A stretch of DNA of 23,485 nucleotides from the IMG/VR virus record IMGVR_UViG_3300025873_000050, positions 1 through 23,485 of that record. One strand, 5' to 3'. Positions 1 through 8,645 of the stretch are shown one piece after another; within the stretch, counting starts at the first letter, position 1; every line of letters starts with the position of its first letter. This DNA is from a virus. A program made the position numbers and the translations under genes. The notes beneath the pieces were generated by a model. The model was given only the letters and a program-made list of their open reading frames with translations, did no database searches and was not told where the DNA came from.

Positions 1-2730
1 TTAAGAACCTTGGTTAGTGATGATTATTCGATAAGCGCTAGAAGCGTTTTAGGATTATCGGAAGTAGATTCTAATAGCCCCATACAATTTCCTGACGAAA
101 ACTATAGTGCCGTTAATTACTCTTCCAACGAGATTGTGTTTCCCTTAGTTGACAATGGTCAATGGAGAGTTGACCCTTTTGCGGAGTCAGTAAACGAGGT
201 TTCGGTAGGATGGGATAATATAAAGCCCGCCTACAGGATAGTGAAAGTTCTTAATCAATGTTTTAACTCTATCGGTTATACTTTAAAAAGCGACTTCTTT
301 AATAGTGGAGGTTGGAGTAATGATTTTGGTTCAGACTTTTCAGGGCTTATGGATAACTTGGTTGGCATATCCCCTAGCGCAAGCGTTAGTGAGGAAGCTA
401 TAAAAGCCTCTGAGTTAGACCTTAGTTACAACTACTCTACAGTAAGCGGGGCTTATAACGGATATTACGATAATAAAGAACCGTCTGCGTCTTACATCTC
501 AGGATTGCTAACGGTAAGACCAGAAATCGAATCTCCTTTCCTTGATGAAACTTATGGAGGTAATTATCACTGCGATTGGGCTTTCTTGCATTTTAATAAG
601 ACAAATAAAGACATTTCAGGCGCACACTCATTAAGTTCTTTGAGTGGAGATTTAGGGTCTAGATTCTCTACCAATCCTGATGGGTCTCCCTATCCTAAAA
701 TACTAGGGTATGTTTCCAATTCAAAATCTCACATAAATGTCGATAAAAGCGGATATTATAAGTTAAGCTTTTCTGTTAAAGCGGATTTTAATCGCCAAGA
801 CGGCAACGGGTTCGGGACTACAACTGGTAGCAATCCAACTAGCGAGCTTCTTGATTGGTCAAGCACAGGAGCTTCAAAGGTTTCCCGTAAGTTTACTGTA
901 GGGTTAGTCTCTAGCGATGTAGCTAACGATTCATTATATAAAGACTCATCATCTTTTGGACTTGAGTTTTTTGATTTAGATAACGATAGCGTTGTAGAGT
1001 TAGACCGTAGAAGTTATGATAGCACTAATGTAAGCGTAAGCAGGATTCAATATTTAAAAGCGGGAGAGACTTACAATGTAATGGCTTTATCAGGGGTAAA
1101 CCACCAAGGAACAGGGGGGGGTTATCCTATGACTTTAGGTACGTCGTTTAGAATATCCTCCGCTGAAATGAATATGACTCTGTGCGAGGATGTCGCTCCT
1201 ATGCGTGGGAAGAATAATCTTATATATACATCTGAAGGAAACCCTAAAGTTTCTTACGCAGAGGTTCTTCCTGATGTATCTTGTTTGGATTTTATTTCTG
1301 ATGTATCTAAAATGTTTAACTTAATATTTACAACTAACGAAGCTTTAAGGGAGGTTGTAGCAGAGCCTTATAGAGATTTTTATAATGACTTTACAGGCTC
1401 ATACACTAGTGTTACTCCGGGAATTAAAGTTCACGAAGTGTTCTCCGCCTCAGAGGATGAAGATGATTGGACTGCAACCTACGGGACTCTTGATGTTGAT
1501 ATAGGTAATCTTATATTTACAACATCTATAACAACTTACACTCCCACCCTTACTCTTACAAGTCCTATGACTTTAGTTGTTGGGGAGGTATATGAAATAA
1601 CCTTTACTTACGGGTCTGAAGATGGGGATAGTATAAAAGTTCATCTTGGCTCTGCGCAGTTCGGTAGTGAATCATACTCATCTCCTTGGTTAACCAGTGA
1701 TGCTGAGGATTACTACTATGGTGGTATTGGACAGATTGTTCTTGGGCGTTCTCACGTCGCTAGATTTGTAGCTCAAACAACCTCAACTTACATCTCGTTT
1801 ACCGTAGAGGATGGGGGAGTTTCAGCCAAAGAGGTGAGGATAGACCACCTTTTAGTTAAAAAGATAGAGCCGACTGCTAAAGATTGGACTGATAAAGCTG
1901 TTATAACAAACATAAAGGAAAATGCGGTTATAAAGTCCGACTTAAAGTACTCTATGGCTAGCGATAGTAGTGATTACGAAATTGATAAATTCAAGTCAGG
2001 AACAGAGGGTTTAAGTTTAGGCGATACCTATATTGATACAGGGATAAAAGTCGAGGCTAGCGAAACTGAAATATCTTTAGATATATACGCTGCTATGAAA
2101 ATGGCTTGGTCTAAGTTTATATGCAGAGATGCTAGCGACACAGACGTTACTAGCCATAAACCTATTTGGATTCCTAGAATTTGGGATACTCCTGATTCAA
2201 ACCTAGAACCCGAAGCTAACGCTCAAGTTCCTTCTCCAAATAATTCTCACGAACATAAGTTAGGAGTATTATCTAGCTTTGTTGATGTAGGAGAGCCTAG
2301 CGGTACTGATAGTAATACTACGGGGTTGACTATAACTTATGAGTTGGAGTGTTTTTGGGACTCCGATGAGGAGGAGATAAAGTTTAAAAAAGAAAGAGTT
2401 AAAAGCTACCTACCTGTAGGGTCTTACTCTCCTTTTGATGCAGACTTTCCTAACTTAACATTCTCACCAATAATAACAGGTAACTCTAATTCTAAAGGGC
2501 TTTATACTGAATATCATAAACCTTTAATTGAGATGTTAAAAATGAGAGATAAGTTAATTACAGCAGAGGTTATGTTGACTCCCGCTGATTTAGCAGGGAT
2601 TGATTTTAGAGAGCAGATACATATAGATGGGAATATTTATATATTAAATAAAATTAAAGACTTTAATTTCTCAGGAGAACCTACAGAAGTTGAGTTATTA
2701 TTAGTAACACCTAGAGGAACAAAAGAATAG
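1..2730 (+). CDS. Large tail/baseplate-type structural protein (5' partial)
   Basis: The frame is open from base 1 (TTA AGA ACC before the first possible start, a TTG at 10), so the gene most likely begins upstream and at least 906 residues are seen. I recognise no catalytic motif. The protein is rich in Ser, Thr, Tyr, Gly and Asp, as in beta-rich tail proteins. An inner stretch, about residues 480-630 counted from the TTG, reads like a beta-sandwich (GEVYEITFTYGSEDG, then alternating hydrophobic strands) and could be a carbohydrate-binding insertion. The C-terminus (about 830-906, with FREQIHIDGNIYILNKI) resembles the end of baseplate hub or distal tail proteins. It sits 4 nt before the tape measure gene, which supports a tail-tip role. 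The function is inferred from position and composition only; a tail fibre is the main alternative. Confidence 0.6.
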   Translation, partial: LRTLVSDDYSISARSVLGLSEVDSNSPIQFPDENYSAVNYSSNEIVFPLVDNGQWRVDPFAESVNEVSVGWDNIKPAYRIVKVLNQCFNSIGYTLKSDFFNSGGWSNDFGSDFSGLMDNLVGISPSASVSEEAIKASELDLSYNYSTVSGAYNGYYDNKEPSASYISGLLTVRPEIESPFLDETYGGNYHCDWAFLHFNKTNKDISGAHSLSSLSGDLGSRFSTNPDGSPYPKILGYVSNSKSHINVDKSGYYKLSFSVKADFNRQDGNGFGTTTGSNPTSELLDWSSTGASKVSRKFTVGLVSSDVANDSLYKDSSSFGLEFFDLDNDSVVELDRRSYDSTNVSVSRIQYLKAGETYNVMALSGVNHQGTGGGYPMTLGTSFRISSAEMNMTLCEDVAPMRGKNNLIYTSEGNPKVSYAEVLPDVSCLDFISDVSKMFNLIFTTNEALREVVAEPYRDFYNDFTGSYTSVTPGIKVHEVFSASEDEDDWTATYGTLDVDIGNLIFTTSITTYTPTLTLTSPMTLVVGEVYEITFTYGSEDGDSIKVHLGSAQFGSESYSSPWLTSDAEDYYYGGIGQIVLGRSHVARFVAQTTSTYISFTVEDGGVSAKEVRIDHLLVKKIEPTAKDWTDKAVITNIKENAVIKSDLKYSMASDSSDYEIDKFKSGTEGLSLGDTYIDTGIKVEASETEISLDIYAAMKMAWSKFICRDASDTDVTSHKPIWIPRIWDTPDSNLEPEANAQVPSPNNSHEHKLGVLSSFVDVGEPSGTDSNTTGLTITYELECFWDSDEEEIKFKKERVKSYLPVGSYSPFDADFPNLTFSPIITGNSNSKGLYTEYHKPLIEMLKMRDKLITAEVMLTPADLAGIDFREQIHIDGNIYILNKIKDFNFSGEPTEVELLLVTPRGTKE

Positions 2731-2734
2731 AGTT

Positions 2735-5533
2735 ATGGCTAAAACTACAGATAAGTACCATATAGAATTTGGTATCATTGGAATAAACAAGCTACAGAAG
2801 TATCAACAAGGCTTGGCGGCGACAAATAAGCAGCTTAAGGATTTAAATAAGCAAATAGCTAAACAAAAAGGGGCTACTTCTGCCAATGCAAATAAGCTAT
2901 CTAGGTTAACTAATCAGCAACAAGTCTACAATAAAAAGGTTAAGGATGGGATTAAGCATTTACAGGCTTATAACAAAGCTCGTGAGAGGGGGACTCTTGG
3001 GGTTACTAAAGCTTGGAAGGCTAACAAGAAGATGACACTTTCCTCTATGAAGATGGGGGCTGCTGTGGTTGCTGCAACTATGGCTTTTAGGAAGTTATCT
3101 CAATTCCTAATATCTAGCGTTAAAGATTTTGCAGCCTACGAAAAAGGTGTTAAAAACGTAACAACCTTACTATCATCAGAAGATACAGGGGCGTTTAGAG
3201 GGGAGCTTTTTGAGGGAGCTATAAGCGTCTCTAAGGATTTTGGGTTTGCTATGGGGGATGTAACTAAAGCTATGTTTGATTCTGTTTCGGCAGGGGTTAA
3301 AGGGGGTGACGCTATAAACTTTCTTAATGAAGCCTCTAAGTTAGCAATAGCAGGGGTTACTGATTTGAAATCAGCTACAATGGGGTTAACGACAGTTCTT
3401 AATGCTTACGGTATGACTGCTGATAAAGTTAGCGATGTGTCTGCTGTGTTATTTACAACTCAAAAATTTGGGGTTACTACCGTAGACGAATTAGCTAAAT
3501 CAATAGGTGTAGTAGTTCCATTTGCTGCGGCATCGGGTATTTCTCTTGAGGAGTTAGGAGCTTCTATTGCTGTAACTACTCGTTCAGGTTTAGATGCAGC
3601 GAAAACAGTTACAGCCTTACGTGCTGCTATCTCTCAAATGCAGAAGCCTTCTGAGCAATCCGCTGATTTATTTACTAAGTGGGGTATTCCTGTAGGTGCT
3701 GCTCAAATGAAAGCTGTAGGCTTTACTGAGACAATGAAAAGGCTTAACGACGTTTACAAGCAATCCCCTAGAGATATAGAGTTGATGTTTGGTAATGTTC
3801 GTGGTCTTACAGCTATATTCTCTATTGCAGGGGATAATGCGGCAGATTACGGTAAATTCTTAGCAGAGCTTAACGATGAAACTTTAAGGAGTGCAAACGT
3901 ATCAAAAGCTACTGCTGAACAAATGGACTCAACTCAGTTTAAGATTGACCAAATGAGTGCTGCTTGGACTGCTTTTAAAATTAACTTAGGAGATAATGAA
4001 TGGGCTAGAGAGATAATAGAACATACTACTACAATCTTAGGTTTAGCAACTCAATTCGGGGTTGCTGAGACGGCTCAGGCTACTTGGTATGATGCTGTGA
4101 GAAACTTTACCGACAAACAGTTGGGGCAATTAGGGCTTGAGGCTATGATACCGTATTTAGATATGGTTAGGGGAACTCAAACCGAAATAGAGAAGTTGAC
4201 AGAAAAGATGAATAAGGAGCAGGCTGAAGCTATTTTCGAGCCAATTAGAGATTATACGGCTACTGACCGTTTGAAGGAGTACGCTAACTCTTTAGCGACA
4301 GATGTGCCGATTGGCTTTAAAGTGATGTTAGACCAAATAGCGGCTCAAACAAGAAAGATTAAGCCTGAAGATTTGCAGTACTTAACTCCTGCTCAAATAG
4401 ACTTAGTAAAGTTAGGTTCTGATTATGACGAAAGCAGAAAGATGGTTTCCGATAAACTTCAAGAGGAAATAGAAGCTAAAAAGAAGTTGAAAGATGACGA
4501 AGCTAAAGCGTTGGCTTTAATCCAAATGGCGTGGTCTAACACTGAATTAGCCGCAAGAGGGAAATTTAATGAGGATGCCCATAATCTAAATATTAGCTTT
4601 GCTAAAAAAGAAAAGAAAACTGCTGACGAAGTGAAGGAACATAAGCTTACGTTAATTCAGTTAGAGTTAGATTACTTGCAAGCAGTTTTAATTGAGAAAG
4701 GTATATCAGCAACTCAAGAGGTTGAAATGAAGAAAAGAATTAACGCTTTACTTCTTAAGCAGACTCAGATTTCTTCCACTAAAGAAATAAAAGATGAGAA
4801 GAACAAGTTAGCAGTAAAAGCTCAACTACAAAGACAATCCGTAGCTCTTGCCGCTAAAATATTCACTGACTCAATTTCTAATAAATCAAAAGCAGAGGAG
4901 GAGGCGGCAAATGAAGAGAAAGCCCGAATTGATGAAAAATTAGAAGCGGGACTAATGACTCAGCGAACAGCCGACAAAGAGAAAGAAAAGATTGATAGAG
5001 AGTCTTTCAATAGAAAAAAAGAGTTTGAATTAAAGCAAGCAACTATCGGGTGGATTCAAGAATTGATAAACATCCGAATACAAGCAGCAGCAAACCCTGC
5101 GAACACCATTACTATGGGTGCTGCGGGTATTACTCAGTACACTCTTCTAGCAGCATTAGCTACAGCGGCTTACGCTCACAATAGAAGTCAAATAAATGCG
5201 CAGCAATTCGCTAAAGGTGGTATGGTTTACGGAAACTCTCACGCACAAGGAGGAGAGCGATTTGCCGTAGGCGGTAGAGTAGCTGAACTAGAAGGTGGAG
5301 AGGCTGTTATAAATAAAAGAAGCACCGCTATGTTTGGAAGCACCTTAAGCGCTATGAACGTAGCGGGTGGAGGAAAGTCATTTACTTCCCCTAACTTTGG
5401 TGGTGGAGGTTTAATAGACTACGGTAAGCTTGGGGCTGTTATAGGTCAGAACACAAACGTAGTTCTTCCTGTGGAGTCTTTAAGTAAAGTTCAAAATAGA
5501 GTTAAAACCATAGAATCTTCTAGTAAATTTTAA
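2735..5533 (+). CDS. Tail tape measure protein (TP901-like)
   Basis: This 932-residue protein sets tail length and is threaded through the tail tube during assembly. The N-terminal 100 residues are Lys/Gln-rich and helical, followed by a hydrophobic patch (MKMGAAVVAATMAF). Residues about 130-400 match the TP901-type tape measure core: KDFAAYEKGVKNVTTLL, GDVTKAMFDSVSAGV, a run with TTVLNAYG, and SLEELGASIAVTTRSGL. The middle is charged coiled coil. Near the C-terminus are further hydrophobic helices and a Gly-rich segment (FAKGGMVYGNSHAQGGERF, then ELEGGEAVINKRS) that is typical of Bacteroidetes phage tape measures. At about 1.5 angstrom per residue it predicts a tail near 140 nm. The ATG lies 4 nt after the preceding stop. 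Unusually, it precedes the capsid genes rather than following the tail tube gene. Confidence 0.9.
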   Translation: MAKTTDKYHIEFGIIGINKLQKYQQGLAATNKQLKDLNKQIAKQKGATSANANKLSRLTNQQQVYNKKVKDGIKHLQAYNKARERGTLGVTKAWKANKKMTLSSMKMGAAVVAATMAFRKLSQFLISSVKDFAAYEKGVKNVTTLLSSEDTGAFRGELFEGAISVSKDFGFAMGDVTKAMFDSVSAGVKGGDAINFLNEASKLAIAGVTDLKSATMGLTTVLNAYGMTADKVSDVSAVLFTTQKFGVTTVDELAKSIGVVVPFAAASGISLEELGASIAVTTRSGLDAAKTVTALRAAISQMQKPSEQSADLFTKWGIPVGAAQMKAVGFTETMKRLNDVYKQSPRDIELMFGNVRGLTAIFSIAGDNAADYGKFLAELNDETLRSANVSKATAEQMDSTQFKIDQMSAAWTAFKINLGDNEWAREIIEHTTTILGLATQFGVAETAQATWYDAVRNFTDKQLGQLGLEAMIPYLDMVRGTQTEIEKLTEKMNKEQAEAIFEPIRDYTATDRLKEYANSLATDVPIGFKVMLDQIAAQTRKIKPEDLQYLTPAQIDLVKLGSDYDESRKMVSDKLQEEIEAKKKLKDDEAKALALIQMAWSNTELAARGKFNEDAHNLNISFAKKEKKTADEVKEHKLTLIQLELDYLQAVLIEKGISATQEVEMKKRINALLLKQTQISSTKEIKDEKNKLAVKAQLQRQSVALAAKIFTDSISNKSKAEEEAANEEKARIDEKLEAGLMTQRTADKEKEKIDRESFNRKKEFELKQATIGWIQELINIRIQAAANPANTITMGAAGITQYTLLAALATAAYAHNRSQINAQQFAKGGMVYGNSHAQGGERFAVGGRVAELEGGEAVINKRSTAMFGSTLSAMNVAGGGKSFTSPNFGGGGLIDYGKLGAVIGQNTNVVLPVESLSKVQNRVKTIESSSKF

Positions 5534-5536
5534 CGT

Positions 5537-5818
5537 ATGGAAAGCGAGTTAATCAAGGAAATATCTTATGTGTGTGGAGAAGGCTCGGAAGGGGTTGTAT
5601 CCACCCTATATAGAGAGGGGTTGCTAAATAATACTTCTGTAAGGAATTACTTAATAAGAAAGGATTTCGATAAAGCTATTATGAAAAACAACGCTGAACT
5701 TATTAAGAATATATTTATAGACCTATCAGATAAGTATAATATCTCAGTTAGGCAGACACAAAGAATTGTGTATGACCATATGAAGAACAAAGTGTCAGTA
5801 GGTGTCAACACTATTTAA
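5537..5818 (+). CDS. Small helix-turn-helix protein, possible late-gene regulator
   Basis: A 93-residue protein encoded 3 nt after the tape measure stop. The C-terminal half holds a likely helix-turn-helix, LSDKYNISVRQTQRIVYDHM (about residues 63-82), with the layout seen in Mor/Fis-like and homeodomain-like DNA-binding domains; before it is a helical stretch (VRNYLIRKDF). I did not recognise a specific family. A candidate DNA-binding protein between the tape measure and the protease, just upstream of a consensus promoter at 5830, could regulate the capsid transcription unit, but that is inference from position. It could also be a small assembly factor. Nothing in it suggests a tail assembly chaperone, and I saw no frameshift site. 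Confidence 0.7.
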   Translation: MESELIKEISYVCGEGSEGVVSTLYREGLLNNTSVRNYLIRKDFDKAIMKNNAELIKNIFIDLSDKYNISVRQTQRIVYDHMKNKVSVGVNTI

Positions 5819-5829
5819 AACTAAATTCT

Positions 5830-5837
5830 TATATTTG
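5830..5837 (+). promoter_or_regulatory. Bacteroidetes-type promoter before prohead protease
   Basis: TATATTTG matches the Bacteroidetes -7 consensus TAnnTTTG and lies 7 nt before the protease ATG, in the 26-nt gap between the HTH gene and the protease. No TTG is found at the expected -33 spacing. The transcript would have a very short leader. It probably drives the protease and capsid genes. Confidence 0.6.
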
Positions 5838-5844
5838 TATTTAT

Positions 5845-6897
5845 ATGGAAAATCTATTTGAAAACAAGTCTTGGTATGATATGCCAATAGAAGCTAAAAC
5901 TGGTAAATCTACAGACATCCACATCTATGATGAGATTGGTGTTCACGGAGTTACCGCTAAAAGCTTCTTAGAGGACTTGAAAGGTTTAAAAGGAAAAGAT
6001 ATTACCGTACACATTAATAGTACAGGAGGTGATGTCTTTCAAGGTCAAGCAATCTATACAGCTCTTAAAAATTATTCAGGTAAGGTTACTGTAAAGATAG
6101 AAGGTTTGGCTGCGTCTATGGCTACCATAATCGCTTTAGCTGCTGATAAAGTCGAAATGACTTCTAATAGTTTGTTTATGATACACTCTCCTATGAGTAA
6201 TGTATTCGGAAACAAATCTCAGATGCGTAAGCAGATTAATGCCTTAGAAAAAGTTGAAACTACAATGTTAAGTGTCTACAAAGCTAAGACAAACATCTCA
6301 GAAGACGAAATAGAGCAAATGATGGCTCGTGAGACTTGGCTGTCAGCACACGAAGCATTAGAGTTAGGGTTTGTAGATGAAGTCTTAGGGGCTGTTAAAG
6401 TTGTTGCGAGATATGACTTAAGCGGATACCAAAATAAGACCCCTGAACAAATCTTAAATACTTTAAATATTAATAACCCTAAAGAAAAATCTACTATGTC
6501 AGAAGATTTAAAAACTTGGTTTGTAGGGCAGATTTCCGATTTAAAGAATATGATTACGGGAAATGCAGAAGAACCACAAGTAAAAACAGAAGAAACGGTG
6601 CAAGAGCCTACCGCAGAAACAGCTACAGAACAAGTAAACGTAGATGATTTAAAGGCTCAATTAGAATCTTTAACGAATGAGAGGGATGAGCTTTCTCAGA
6701 AGTTAAGCGTTCAAAAAGAAAAGACTAACGAGTCTAAAGAGGAAACGAAAACTCAGTTCGACCAAATGGCTCAAAGAATTTCAAAACTAGAGGCTACGCC
6801 CTCAGTTACTTTAGCTGAAAATGAACCTAAAGTTCAAGCGGATAAAGTCGCTCCGAAAGATGAGTGGGGTGATTTAGGAAGAAGCTTTTTTAAGTAA
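5845..6897 (+). CDS. ClpP-like prohead protease with C-terminal scaffold region
   Basis: 350 residues in two parts. Residues about 20-185 form a ClpP/S14-type serine protease fold that matures the prohead: HINSTGGDVFQGQAIYTAL, then the nucleophile in GLAASMATII (Ser91) and the general base in FMIHSPM (His114), followed by ETWLSAHEALELGFVDEV. The usual Asp position before TWLSA is held by Glu163. Residues about 215-350 are acidic, Gln/Glu/Lys-rich coiled coil (DLKAQLESLTNERDELSQKL), as in scaffolding domains fused to phage proteases. An in-frame ATG at 6496 (residue 218) begins exactly at the scaffold part and could give a separate scaffold protein. The gene lies 30 nt before the capsid gene, as expected for head assembly. 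Confidence 0.88.
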   Translation: MENLFENKSWYDMPIEAKTGKSTDIHIYDEIGVHGVTAKSFLEDLKGLKGKDITVHINSTGGDVFQGQAIYTALKNYSGKVTVKIEGLAASMATIIALAADKVEMTSNSLFMIHSPMSNVFGNKSQMRKQINALEKVETTMLSVYKAKTNISEDEIEQMMARETWLSAHEALELGFVDEVLGAVKVVARYDLSGYQNKTPEQILNTLNINNPKEKSTMSEDLKTWFVGQISDLKNMITGNAEEPQVKTEETVQEPTAETATEQVNVDDLKAQLESLTNERDELSQKLSVQKEKTNESKEETKTQFDQMAQRISKLEATPSVTLAENEPKVQADKVAPKDEWGDLGRSFFK

Positions 6898-6927
6898 AAA
6901 TATAAATAACAATTAAAAAGAAGAAAA

Positions 6928-7947
6928 ATGGCATTACAATTAACAAGTTTACCTACTGTTGAGCAGTACGACGTAAACAAAGCGATTATCGAACCTATAT
7001 TCTTAGGTCAAGACTATATGCAATATATGGAGGTGCTACCTAACATTAAAGGTACAACCGTTATTGATAAGTTTAATCAGCTTGGAAAGATTACTAAAGC
7101 ATTTGCAAATAGTGCGTTTTCTGCGGAAGGCGATGCAGACTACGGTGCAACTGTTACTATTACCCCTGCTCGTGTAGAGGCGGAAATTGAATTTAGAGCT
7201 AACGAACTTTTCAATAAAATGAAAGGTCAGCTAATGAAAGCAAATCACAACTTCGACAACGTAGATGGTTCTGTGGTTAAGGGTATCTTGCTTGGCTTAA
7301 TCGGACAAGGTGTGAAGCACGATTTTAATACTCAAGTATGGCTATCAGATGTTGCTGAAGGTGATACTCACTACGGTATTTACGATGGTATCTTCCAGTC
7401 AGCAGCAGAGGCGGGTTCAACTGCGCTAACAAGTGCATACGCGGGTCTTACTACACAAGCGGATGGTGCTGCTTTAGTTGCGGGTAACGGAGTTAAAATT
7501 CTAAAAGGATTATGGGATTCTGCTTCTCCTGAATTGTTAGAAGCGGGTGAGTTAGTTTTCTTTGTATCGGGAGATATAGCTGATGACTACTTAGTCACCC
7601 TTGAAGGAACAGGATATGCTGCTGCGGGTTATGGAGCATTAAAAGATGGTTTACCTTCATTAACTTGGAGAGGTATCCCTATTATTGTTCGTAGAGATTG
7701 GGATGTATCAATCACTACTGACTCAGGTTCAGTTGGTGGATGTAACGTTGCTACTGAAACTCACAGAGCTTTGCTAACTACAAAAGGTGCTTTTGTTGTA
7801 GGTACTGACTTTGACCAAAACTCAGTTGAGCAATGGTATTCTCAAGACAACAAAGCATATCGCTTTAGAGTGTCTTATATGATTGGAACTGCTTTGAAAG
7901 ATTCTAAGTTGTGTACTTACTACACTCCTGACGCAATCTCAGTATAA
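6928..7947 (+). CDS. Major capsid protein
   Basis: A 339-residue protein right after the protease/scaffold gene. It starts at an ATG behind an A-rich leader (AAAAAGAAGAAAA) of the type found before highly expressed Bacteroidetes genes. The N-terminus (YDVNKAIIEPIFLGQDYMQYMEVLPNIKG) and the strand-rich centre fit HK97-fold capsid proteins of this phage group; the stretch LPSLTWRGIPIIVRRDWDV (about residues 243-261) is a typical late beta-strand region of such proteins. Identity rests mainly on size, position after the protease, and overall pattern. A strong terminator directly after the gene suggests separately high expression. Confidence 0.85.
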   Translation: MALQLTSLPTVEQYDVNKAIIEPIFLGQDYMQYMEVLPNIKGTTVIDKFNQLGKITKAFANSAFSAEGDADYGATVTITPARVEAEIEFRANELFNKMKGQLMKANHNFDNVDGSVVKGILLGLIGQGVKHDFNTQVWLSDVAEGDTHYGIYDGIFQSAAEAGSTALTSAYAGLTTQADGAALVAGNGVKILKGLWDSASPELLEAGELVFFVSGDIADDYLVTLEGTGYAAAGYGALKDGLPSLTWRGIPIIVRRDWDVSITTDSGSVGGCNVATETHRALLTTKGAFVVGTDFDQNSVEQWYSQDNKAYRFRVSYMIGTALKDSKLCTYYTPDAISV

Positions 7948-7968
7948 GTATAGGATAATGATTAATAT

Positions 7969-8004
7969 AAAGGGGGTTGGGGTCTGACTCCACTCCCTTT
8001 TTTT
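7969..8004 (+). terminator. Intrinsic terminator after the capsid gene
   Basis: The arms AAAGGGGGT and ACTCCCTTT, with inner pairs GGGGT/ACTCC around a 3-nt loop and one bulged T, form a long GC-rich hairpin. It is followed at once by seven T residues. It lies between the capsid and tail tube genes and probably reduces read-through, giving more capsid than tube message. Confidence 0.85.
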
Positions 8005-8026
8005 AACACTTAAAAAGAAAAATAAA

Positions 8027-8554
8027 ATGGCATTATCATTAGGAGTAACAGTAACAAATACTGACCACTTTGCAAAGGGTGGTATAAAAACTCTACAATT
8101 AGCTGTCCCTGACGCTAGTACAGACTTTACAGATGACGGAGACGGAACTGCAAGTTCGGGTGTTTTAGCGGGAAGCGGTATTGTAGAAATTGATTTTGAA
8201 AAAGAAACTTGTAAGATGACGGTTTCCGCATCTCAAGAAAAAGGACTTATGCTCTACACTGTAGGTATTGAGGGTTATATCCCGAAAATCAGCGGAACAA
8301 AGCTTAAAGCTCTTGCAAACCTGAAAGGAAATATGATGGTAGGTAGAGTAACCTCTTGGGATGGAGCAGAGTATATGGTTGGTTACGACTTTACTTTAGG
8401 AAAAGCTTTTGGAACTACTGACGTTACTAACTTTGGTTTAGTTTTAGAGTCTATTGAATTAGATACAGGCGCGGCATTAGCTGACCAGAACGGAGTTACA
8501 TTTAAGTTAACTTCTGTTCAAGGAGAACCGCCTTACGAAACAACCTTCTCTTAA
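8027..8554 (+). CDS. Major tail tube protein (probable)
   Basis: A 175-residue protein encoded after the capsid terminator, behind an A-rich leader (AAAAAGAAAAATAAA) like that of the capsid gene, so high expression is likely. It is beta-rich with an N-terminal strand (LGVTVTNTDHF) and regularly alternating strands through the C-terminus (VTFKLTSVQGEPPYETTF). This size and pattern fit tail tube proteins, which polymerise as hexamer rings around the tape measure. The start MALSLGV echoes the capsid start MALQLTS, probably reflecting similar translation signals rather than homology. No motif proves the call. A capsid decoration protein is the main alternative. Confidence 0.6.
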   Translation: MALSLGVTVTNTDHFAKGGIKTLQLAVPDASTDFTDDGDGTASSGVLAGSGIVEIDFEKETCKMTVSASQEKGLMLYTVGIEGYIPKISGTKLKALANLKGNMMVGRVTSWDGAEYMVGYDFTLGKAFGTTDVTNFGLVLESIELDTGAALADQNGVTFKLTSVQGEPPYETTFS

Positions 8555-8582
8555 GAAGATAGTTTTTTATAAAGAATTTAAC

Positions 8583-8613
8583 GGGTGAAACTACGGAAGT
8601 AGCCCTTTATTTT
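8583..8613 (+). terminator. Probable intrinsic terminator after tail tube gene
   Basis: A stem CTAC/GTAG with a GGAA tetraloop is extended by GGG/CCC across a five-base bulge (TGAAA), then followed by TTTATTTT. The T tract runs into the next promoter. The bulge weakens the hairpin, so termination may be partial. Confidence 0.55.
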
Positions 8614-8615
8614 CT

Positions 8616-8623
8616 TATATTTG
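8616..8623 (+). promoter_or_regulatory. Bacteroidetes-type promoter before portal gene
   Basis: TATATTTG, a perfect match to the TAnnTTTG -7 element, lies 22 nt before the portal start and directly after a terminator. No TTG stands at the -33 position. It is the same octamer as at 5830 and probably drives the portal-to-lysis genes. Confidence 0.65.
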
Positions 8624-8645
8624 TATAATCATTATTCTATAAGTT

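Noticed and set aside
2735-5818. Tail assembly chaperone pair with programmed frameshift
   Set aside because: The 93-residue gene after the tape measure has an HTH-like pattern and no slippery sequence; no G/GT-like overlap found.
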